Positions 6,225 to 11,207 of a stretch of DNA of 11,207 nucleotides are shown here, piece by piece; positions within the stretch are counted from its first letter, which is position 1; every line of letters starts with the position of its first letter. Source of the stretch: Clostridiaceae bacterium (GTDB taxonomy: Bacteria > Bacillota > Clostridia > Oscillospirales > Acutalibacteraceae). The stretch is from NCBI GenBank assembly GCA_016297645.1, contig JAEDGF010000059.1, positions 1 through 11,207 on the forward strand, given 5' to 3'. Under the pieces are notes generated by a model. It did no database searches, was not told the origin of the DNA, and worked only from the letters and a program-made list of their open reading frames with translations. Both the position numbers and the translations under genes were made by a program.

Positions 6225-6659
6225 ATGAAAAAGGAAAAGAAAAACAAAGCCGCGCCCGGGACTCCGTCCCGTTTGAGCGTTATGCTCGGCACGGATAAGT
6301 TCCACAACACCACTACGCTGATGTGCATTATTATCGGCATCGCGTGGCTGCTGCTCTATATAGTGTGCGCTGCCTGTCGTGACGCGATGATATCAAAAAC
6401 CGTCGCCGATCTGGCGCAGAAGGGGACGGAGGAGTATACGCTCGTTATTTCGTCGCCCCTGTTTACGGTGTTGAAGCTCTTGTTGTGGCTTTTGCCCGTG
6501 TTCAGCGTCCTTTGGGCGATTTCCACCGTCAGGGCAGAGAAAAAAAAGAAGCTGCTCTGTGAGAAAAAACTGTTGATAACGGCACTTGTGTCGATCGCAG
6601 TCGCGTCGTTTACAGCCGTTATCGACCTTGCAAAGCTTCATATTATTTTCGGAGAATAG
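6225..6659 (+). CDS. Three-helix membrane protein of unknown function
   Basis: A 144-residue protein I do not recognise. It starts with a very basic tail (MKKEKKNK), then a membrane helix at about 31-50, a loop of about 28 residues, a second helix at about 79-101, a basic loop (RAEKKKK, 103-109), and a third helix at about 115-137 with a short end. By the positive-inside rule the N-terminus and the basic loop should face the cytoplasm. No catalytic motif is visible. The ribosome binding site GGAAAGGAA precedes the ATG. It lies 30 bases after the membrane-protein gene and 34 bases before tyrS, so it belongs to the operon. A helper for its neighbour or a lineage-specific envelope protein are both possible. 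Confidence 0.75.
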   Translation: MKKEKKNKAAPGTPSRLSVMLGTDKFHNTTTLMCIIIGIAWLLLYIVCAACRDAMISKTVADLAQKGTEEYTLVISSPLFTVLKLLLWLLPVFSVLWAISTVRAEKKKKLLCEKKLLITALVSIAVASFTAVIDLAKLHIIFGE

Positions 6660-6693
6660 CAAACAGCAAAGCATAAAAAAGGAGAACAAAAAA

Positions 6694-7908
6694 ATGCAGA
6701 TCTACGAAGAACTCAAAGCGAGAGGTCTTATCGCTCAGGTTACAAACGAGGAAGAAATCCGTGAAATGGTAAACAGCGGTAAAGCCACTTTCTATATAGG
6801 CTTTGACTGTACTGCGGACAGCCTCACAGCCGGTCATTTTATGGCGCTTACGCTCATGAAGCGTTTGCAGGCGGCAGGCAACCGTCCCATTGCTCTTATC
6901 GGCGGCGGCACGACGATGATAGGCGACCCTTCGGGACGCACAGACATGAGAAAGATGCTCACGAGAGAAGATATCAACCACAATGCCGAGTGCTTCAAAC
7001 GCCAGATGGAGCGTTTCATCGAGTTCGGCGAGGGCAAAGCGCAAATGGTAAACAATGCCGACTGGCTTTTGAATCTCAATTATATAGAGCTGCTCAGAGA
7101 TGTCGGCGCGTGCTTCTCCGTCAACAATATGCTCAGAGCCGAGTGCTATAAACAGAGAATGGAAAAAGGACTTTCGTTCTTTGAGTTCAACTACATGATC
7201 ATGCAGAGCTACGATTTCTACTATCTTTTCCAGCACTACAACTGCAATATGCAGTTCGGCGGCGACGATCAATGGTCGAATATGCTCGGCGGTACAGAGC
7301 TTATCAGAAAAAAGCTCGGCAAAGACGCCCACGCGATGACAATTACGCTCCTTACCGATTCACAGGGACACAAGATGGGCAAGACCGCAGGCAACGCCGT
7401 ATGGCTCGACCCGAACAAGACCTCGCCCTTCGATTTCTACCAGTATTGGAGAAATGTCGGTGATGCCGATGTCCTTAAATGCATAAGAATGCTTACCTTC
7501 CTGCCCATCGAGGAAATTCAGAAGATGGAAAGCTGGGAGGGCAGCCGTCTTAATGAAGCAAAAGAAATTCTTGCTTTTGAGCTTACAAAGCTCGTTCACG
7601 GCGAAGAAGAAGCCGAAAAGGCACAGACGGCGGCGCGCAGCCTGTTCGTTTCCGGCGGCGACAACGCTCCCGAAGCACACATTTCCGCCGAGGATCTTAC
7701 CGACGGCGCGATAGATATTCTCACACTTCTTGTAAAGACAAGTCTTTGCGCTTCCAAGTCGGAGGCACGCAGAGCCGTTGAACAGGGCGGTGTTTCCGCA
7801 GACGGCGAGAAGGTTACGGATATCAAAGCTGCGTTTGACGAGGAGGCTCTCAAAAAAGGAATTCTCCTTAAAAAGGGCAAAAAGACCTTCAAAAAAGCGG
7901 TGCTTTAA
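6694..7908 (+). CDS. tyrS: Tyrosine--tRNA ligase
   Basis: A 404-residue class I aminoacyl-tRNA synthetase that charges tRNA-Tyr in the cytoplasm. The Rossmann catalytic domain holds YIGFDCTADSLTAGH (34-48), where TAGH is the HIGH-type motif, then GDPSGRTDMR (77-86), the tyrosine-pocket region near YDFYYLFQ (173-180), QFGGDDQWSN (187-196), and KMGKT (227-231), the KMSKS-type loop. The C-terminal part (about 340-404) is an S4-like RNA-binding domain with SKSEARRAVEQGGV. The length is normal. The open frame extends upstream to 6586, but GGAG at 6681-6684 lies 9 bases before the ATG at 6694 and homologous sequence begins there. Unlike many Firmicutes tyrS genes there is no room for a T-box leader, since only 34 bases separate it from the previous gene. 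It is the last gene of the operon. Confidence 0.98.
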   Translation: MQIYEELKARGLIAQVTNEEEIREMVNSGKATFYIGFDCTADSLTAGHFMALTLMKRLQAAGNRPIALIGGGTTMIGDPSGRTDMRKMLTREDINHNAECFKRQMERFIEFGEGKAQMVNNADWLLNLNYIELLRDVGACFSVNNMLRAECYKQRMEKGLSFFEFNYMIMQSYDFYYLFQHYNCNMQFGGDDQWSNMLGGTELIRKKLGKDAHAMTITLLTDSQGHKMGKTAGNAVWLDPNKTSPFDFYQYWRNVGDADVLKCIRMLTFLPIEEIQKMESWEGSRLNEAKEILAFELTKLVHGEEEAEKAQTAARSLFVSGGDNAPEAHISAEDLTDGAIDILTLLVKTSLCASKSEARRAVEQGGVSADGEKVTDIKAAFDEEALKKGILLKKGKKTFKKAVL

Positions 7909-7924
7909 TGCGGCAGCTGCCGCA
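7909..7924. repeat. Perfect 16-base palindrome directly after the tyrS stop
   Basis: TGCGGCAGCTGCCGCA begins at the base following the stop codon. Its right half can also pair with GGGCAG (7934-7939) in a competing hairpin. No T tract follows, so it is not a standard terminator; it may stall exonucleases or only reflect GC-rich chance. Confidence 0.5.
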
Positions 7925-7957
7925 CGGTGCTGCGGGCAGAAAAAAGCAATTATTTTC

Positions 7958-7988
7958 GTACACAACAAAGCGGCGGCTTAGTGTGTAC
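7958..7988. repeat. Inverted repeat, possible hairpin in the tyrS 3' region
   Basis: GTACACA (7958-7964) pairs with TGTGTAC (7982-7988), and inside it AAGC (7968-7971) pairs with GCTT (7976-7979). It lies between the palindrome after tyrS and the terminator. No T run follows it. Confidence 0.4.
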
Positions 7989-8019
7989 ATATGCGTTTCA
8001 TTATTGATACAAAAAAAAC

Positions 8020-8061
8020 GGCTGTGATGAATTTTTTCGATTCACCGCAGCCTGATTTTTT
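8020..8061 (+). terminator. Terminator of the Nudix-tyrS operon, bidirectional
   Basis: Bases 8020-8032 pair with 8040-8052 in a 13-position stem with only one mismatch and one G-U pair, looped by TTTTTCG, followed by TGA and six Ts (8056-8061). Eight As precede it (8012-8019), so it could also work on the minus strand. Confidence 0.85.
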
Positions 8062-8142
8062 AACGCACGGGAATGAGAGTTCGCATATTCCCGGAGTCGG
8101 TTTATTTCAGCGAATGAGCGATAGTACCGTCAGACGGAAATT

Positions 8143-8150
8143 AGAAAGGG
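8143..8150 (+). promoter_or_regulatory. Ribosome binding site deciding the mnmA start
   Basis: AGAAAGGG ends at 8150. The distance to the ATG at 8160 is 9 bases, which is workable, while the ATG at 8151 follows directly with no spacing. A small hairpin CCGTC-A-GACGG lies just upstream. Confidence 0.6.
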
Positions 8151-8159
8151 ATGTGTAAA

Positions 8160-9245
8160 ATGAAAAAGGCACTGATTGCAATGAGCGGCGGCGTGGATTC
8201 CTCTCTGGCGGCAAAATTGATGGTCGGCGACGGATTTGAATGTATCGGCTGCACCATGAAGCTGTACGACAACGAGGATGTCGGCATCGAACGCTCACGC
8301 ACCTGCTGTTCGCTCGACGATGTCGAGGACGCGAGAAGCGTTGCCTATAAACTCGGAATGCACTTCTATGTGTTGAATTTTACGCAGGATTTCCATGAAA
8401 CGGTTATTCGCAGATTTATCCGAAGCTATGAAAAGGGGATAACCCCAAATCCGTGCATTGACTGCAACCGCTACATGAAATTCGGGAAACTTTTCGAAAG
8501 GGCTGAAATACTCGGCTGTGATTATGTCGTTACGGGACATTATGCGCGAATAGAGGAACACAACGGCAGCTTCGTCCTGAAAAAAGCGCTCGATGAAACA
8601 AAAGATCAAAGCTATGTCTTGTATTCGATGACGCAGCAGCAGCTTGCCCACACAAAATTTCCGCTCGGCAATCTGCGAAAGACGGAGGTGCGCGCCATCG
8701 CGGAGCAAAACGGCTTTGTCAATGCCGATAAGCCCGACAGTCAGGATATCTGCTTTGTTCCAAACGGCGACTATGCCGGTGTTATAGAGCTGCAAACCGG
8801 CAGCAGACCTGTTCCCGGCAGCTTTGCCGACACTCGGGGTAATGAACTCGGCAGGCACAAGGGGATAATCCACTATACGGTGGGGCAAAGGCGCGGACTC
8901 GGAATTCCCGGTCCCGAACCGTTGTATGTGTGCAAAATATGCCCGCAGGATAATACCGTCGTACTCGGTAAAAAAGATGAGCTGTTCACCGACCGTGCGT
9001 ATGCGGAGGAGGTCAACTGGATAAGCGGTAAATGTCCCGAACAGAGCTTTCGCTGCAAGGTTAAGATTCGTTACCGCCACCCCGAGCAATGGGCGACCGT
9101 CACACCGGAGAGCGAAAACACCGTCAGCATTGTTTTTAACAACGCACAGAGAGCCGTTGCGCCGGGTCAGGCGGCGGTATTCTATGACGGAGATGTTGTC
9201 CTCGGCGGCGGAACGCTCACAGCGGAAGCGGATGGAAAAAAGTGA
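8160..9245 (+). CDS. mnmA: tRNA-specific 2-thiouridylase
   Basis: A 361-residue cytoplasmic enzyme that uses ATP and persulfide sulfur to make 2-thiouridine at the wobble position (U34) of tRNAs for Lys, Glu and Gln. The N-terminal PP-loop motif SGGVDSS lies at 9-15. The catalytic Cys pair is Cys102 (in NPCIDCNRYMKFG) and Cys198 (in DSQDICFV), the same spacing as in E. coli MnmA (102 and 199). VTGHYAR (124-130) and the later HYTVGQRRGLGI (238-249) are family signatures, followed by the beta-barrel C-terminal domain. Length is normal. I start at the ATG at 8160, since AGAAAGGG ends 9 bases before it, whereas the in-frame ATG at 8151 touches that site; the difference is three residues. No cysteine desulfurase lies next to it here. 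No convincing promoter was found in the 98 bases after the upstream terminator. Confidence 0.97.
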   Translation: MKKALIAMSGGVDSSLAAKLMVGDGFECIGCTMKLYDNEDVGIERSRTCCSLDDVEDARSVAYKLGMHFYVLNFTQDFHETVIRRFIRSYEKGITPNPCIDCNRYMKFGKLFERAEILGCDYVVTGHYARIEEHNGSFVLKKALDETKDQSYVLYSMTQQQLAHTKFPLGNLRKTEVRAIAEQNGFVNADKPDSQDICFVPNGDYAGVIELQTGSRPVPGSFADTRGNELGRHKGIIHYTVGQRRGLGIPGPEPLYVCKICPQDNTVVLGKKDELFTDRAYAEEVNWISGKCPEQSFRCKVKIRYRHPEQWATVTPESENTVSIVFNNAQRAVAPGQAAVFYDGDVVLGGGTLTAEADGKK

Positions 9246-9275
9246 CGCGCCCGCACGGGTATAAAAAAAGATGAG

Positions 9276-9297
9276 GCTGCGGCGGAATGTCCGCAGC
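9276..9297. repeat. GC-rich hairpin after mnmA
   Basis: GCTGCGG (9276-9282) pairs perfectly with CCGCAGC (9291-9297) across an 8-base loop. No T run follows on the plus strand. Read on the minus strand it is followed after a short gap by seven Ts, so it may be a second terminator for the MgtC-antiporter transcript. Confidence 0.5.
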
Positions 9298-9328
9298 GTG
9301 AATATAAAAAATCGAACGGAAAAAGTCA

Positions 9329-9369
9329 GCCGCCGCAACGGGAAAACCGATACGGCGGTCATTTTTTTT
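9329..9369 (+). terminator. Terminator of mnmA, probably bidirectional
   Basis: CCGCCG (9330-9335) pairs with CGGCGG (9353-9358), extended by a G-U pair, with an inner CGG/CCG stem around GAAAA. Eight Ts follow (9362-9369). On the minus strand the same stem is followed by five Ts, so it can serve the converging MgtC gene as well. Confidence 0.8.
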
Positions 9370-9421
9370 CAGCGTCTTTTTGTGTGGACGGTGTAAAAGC
9401 GAAGCAAAAAAGAGGGCTGTT

Positions 9422-10120
9422 TTAATTTATTTCATCAATGAATGAAATATAATCCAAGCTGCGCAGCGCTTCTATTATCTGGCTGTGGCTCTTGTACTTT
9501 TTCAGTTCCTTACTGCTTATCGTGAAAGACACCGTATACACGCTCAGTCCGGAATCACGGTAAGCCGGGTTCAGCTCAATGTCGTCAATACGCATTCCGA
9601 GCCGCCGTATCGTTGCTGTGAAGCTCTGTAAATCCGATCTGTTTTTCAGTTCGAGGTGAACCTCAAAGTGGTTCGACATATCTTTGAGGTATATCTCCAA
9701 CAGCGGAAACAGCGACAGTCCGCACAGAAGCGCGAGCCATGCGATAAGCGCCACCGTATACATACCGAGTCCTATTGCAATGCCGATTATGCCGCAGCTC
9801 CAAAGTCCGGCTGATGTCGTCAGACCTTTTATCTGTCCCCTTGAACTGAAAAAGATTGAATAGCCGGACAGCATTGCAATGCTTATAATGACAGCCGCGT
9901 TGACAAACGATGTTTTCAGATATAATTCTATCATTGCCGCCGTGGTGGCTGCAAGCGATACAATAATAAAGGTGCGCAGACCTGCCGAGTGTCTTTTACT
10001 GGAACGCTCGAAGCCGATTATTGCCGAGAGCAGCACCGACAGACCTATCCGCAGCAGCACTGAGCCGGTGTTCAGTTCCGTTGACCATTCGCCGAGCAGA
10101 GATGCAATACAGTCATTCAT
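9422..10120 (-). CDS. MgtC/SapB family membrane protein with C-terminal soluble domain
   Basis: The protein has 232 residues. The N-terminal 145 residues are hydrophobic with about four to five membrane helices and carry the family motifs GFERSSKRHSAGLRT (36-50) and GQIKGLTTSAGLW (95-107), followed by GIIGIAIGLGMY. Residues about 150-232 form a soluble alpha/beta domain (HFEVHLELKNRSDLQSFTAT onwards) like the ACT-type domain of MgtC. Family members are linked to low-magnesium survival and membrane energetics; in Salmonella MgtC acts on the F1F0 ATP synthase, but most family members are uncharacterised. The ATG at 10120 lies inside the end of the antiporter gene: the two overlap by 8 bases (ATGAATGA), and AGGAGGAGAT just before it doubles as antiporter codons. 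This points to translational coupling and a joint role in ion homeostasis (inference). Confidence 0.88.
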   Translation of the reverse strand: MNDCIASLLGEWSTELNTGSVLLRIGLSVLLSAIIGFERSSKRHSAGLRTFIIVSLAATTAAMIELYLKTSFVNAAVIISIAMLSGYSIFFSSRGQIKGLTTSAGLWSCGIIGIAIGLGMYTVALIAWLALLCGLSLFPLLEIYLKDMSNHFEVHLELKNRSDLQSFTATIRRLGMRIDDIELNPAYRDSGLSVYTVSFTISSKELKKYKSHSQIIEALRSLDYISFIDEIN

Positions 10121-11207
10121 GATATCTCCTCCTGTAATTATGGAATTTGTCGTATTCGTCCGCCGCCTCCTGGAAGGCCTGTTCTTCTTCGTTCGGCGTG
10201 TCTTTTTGCAATTCGGACTGAATCAGCTGAATGCGTTGGATGAGCTGCTCCACCGCACTCGGCTTTTCCGTTTGTTCCGGAAGTTTTTCGTCGGGTATAA
10301 TTTCCTCCAATTTCGAGGAATAAGCACCGGACAAAAACAGCGCCAGCTTTGTGCAGCCCGGACCGACAAGCTCGTAAAGCACGCTTGACGCGAGAATTAC
10401 GGTTTCGAGCGCGACACCCATTCCACCGCCGAGTGTCCGCGCGCCCAGTGCAGCAAGACCGATCGCAACTCCTGCCTGCGGAATCAGGGCAAGCCCGAGA
10501 AAGTTGCTGACTTTTTTCGGCTTTCGTACTATTTTGCAGCCGATGAATGCTCCGACATATTTGCCGATGATGCGCACAAAAAAGTATACGACTCCGACTA
10601 CAAGCAGAGGCGTTGTCCCGACCGTTGTCGAGGTGTTTATCAAAGCGTCAAGCCTGAAATTAAGTCCCGAACGGACGAAAAACAATAAAAGAATGGGCGG
10701 AGTGAAATAGTTGAGCTGCTTGAACAGCTTTTCATCGTCCGTAATGTTGATGTACACAGTTCCCATGCTCATGCACCCCAAAAGGGGAGATACATCCGCC
10801 ATTGCGCAGATGCCGCAGAAGGCAAACAGCATGGAAACCGAAATGATCAGACGGTTGTCTTTTGAGCGTTTCTTCGGCATAAGCCATTTCATGAATACTC
10901 CGAAAAGACCGCCGAGGAGAAATGCGCCGATATTTATAGCAATAGGTTTCAGTATTCTTCCTGCGCTGATAGCGCTGCTGCCCACATTGACTGCCAACGC
11001 GAGAGAAATAGCTACACTGTATGCGATAAGCCCCACAACATCGTCCAGCGCGACTACCTGCAAAAGCGTGTCGACAAAGTCGCCGTGCGCGCCTGTCTGC
11101 CGTATCGTCATTACCGTGGACGCAGGTGCCGTGGCTGCCGCAAGCGCCGCCAGCACAACGGAAAACGCGAGGTCTATTCCCAAAATACAGTAGGACGCGA
11201 CAAAAAC
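10113..11207 (-). CDS. CPA-type cation/proton antiporter, cut by the window edge
   Basis: The gene runs off the right end; the visible 364 residues cover the C-terminal part of a sodium(potassium)/proton exchanger domain. A start at a TTG at 11183 is not believable because the frame stays open to the edge and family motifs begin at once. Key features: APASTVMTIRQTGAHGDFVD, then ALDDVVGLIAYS with the Asp pair that binds the ion in CPA2-type exchangers, FFVRSGLNF, and ALIPQAGVAIGLAALG, all typical of PF00999 proteins. At least eight membrane segments are visible. The last 70 residues are hydrophilic with a short helical, glutamine-rich segment (AVEQLIQRIQLIQSELQKD); no TrkA-N domain is present. 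It would sit in the cytoplasmic membrane and exchange monovalent cations for protons. Which cation cannot be read. It overlaps the MgtC-like gene by 8 bases. The N-terminus is unseen. Confidence 0.88.
   Translation of the reverse strand, partial: VFVASYCILGIDLAFSVVLAALAAATAPASTVMTIRQTGAHGDFVDTLLQVVALDDVVGLIAYSVAISLALAVNVGSSAISAGRILKPIAINIGAFLLGGLFGVFMKWLMPKKRSKDNRLIISVSMLFAFCGICAMADVSPLLGCMSMGTVYINITDDEKLFKQLNYFTPPILLLFFVRSGLNFRLDALINTSTTVGTTPLLVVGVVYFFVRIIGKYVGAFIGCKIVRKPKKVSNFLGLALIPQAGVAIGLAALGARTLGGGMGVALETVILASSVLYELVGPGCTKLALFLSGAYSSKLEEIIPDEKLPEQTEKPSAVEQLIQRIQLIQSELQKDTPNEEEQAFQEAADEYDKFHNYRRRYHE

Noticed and set aside
6643..7332. A 229-codon antisense frame over tyrS, and a second of 202 codons at 7360-7968
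   Set aside because: Both are shadows of tyrS codon use; no motif, no start signal and no promoter were seen.
8295..9362. A 355-codon open frame antisense to mnmA
   Set aside because: The opposite strand encodes MnmA with all catalytic residues in place. The antisense frame shows no family motif and no ribosome binding site, and it begins inside the mnmA terminator.
1..11207. CRISPR array, transposase, tRNA or rRNA genes, prophage or defence system
   Set aside because: No regularly spaced direct repeats, no recombinase or nuclease motifs, and no cloverleaf or rRNA sequence were seen on either strand. The genes are housekeeping and envelope functions.

Overview
The window looks like chromosome from an uncultured low-to-medium GC member of the Firmicutes (class Clostridia). 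This is an inference from GGAGG-type ribosome binding sites, sigma-A-like promoters with 17-base spacers, hairpin-plus-T terminators, a LytR-CpsA-Psr cell-wall protein, a SHOCT small protein and the sequence style of TyrS, MnmA and the iron alcohol dehydrogenase. There is no rRNA, tRNA, CRISPR array, transposase or phage gene. Most of the window is ordinary housekeeping and envelope genes.

Layout. Positions 1-1100 hold a small XRE-type regulator on the minus strand (77-406), facing away from a SHOCT-domain protein on the plus strand (583-1041). The promoter between them carries an inverted repeat in its spacer. The SHOCT gene appears to have lost one base near its start. Positions 1180-1857 hold a promoter, a long leader and a small acidic lipoprotein. 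Positions 1858-2220 have no convincing gene and end in a terminator. On the minus strand follow an iron-dependent alcohol dehydrogenase (2221-3429) with its own promoter and, upstream of it, an LCP-family glycopolymer ligase (3489-4736).

From 4883 a divergent strong promoter starts a plus-strand operon: a pyrophosphatase-like/Nudix fusion protein (4946-5680), a Sm_multidrug_ex-type membrane protein (5691-6194), a three-helix membrane protein of unknown role (6225-6659) and tyrosyl-tRNA synthetase (6694-7908). A strong hairpin terminator closes it near 8061. A separate plus-strand gene, mnmA (8160-9245), makes the 2-thiouridine modification of tRNA wobble positions and has its own terminator. 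The window ends with two overlapping minus-strand genes, a CPA-type cation/proton antiporter (cut by the right edge) and a MgtC/SapB-family membrane protein with a C-terminal soluble domain, presumably one ion-homeostasis unit.

Most worth a second look are the possible frameshift in the SHOCT gene, the operator-like repeat beside the XRE regulator, the PPase-like/Nudix fusion, and the coupled antiporter-MgtC pair. I saw no clear sign of a wholly new system. Several start codons were moved from the longest open frame on ribosome-binding-site grounds; this is stated in each entry.
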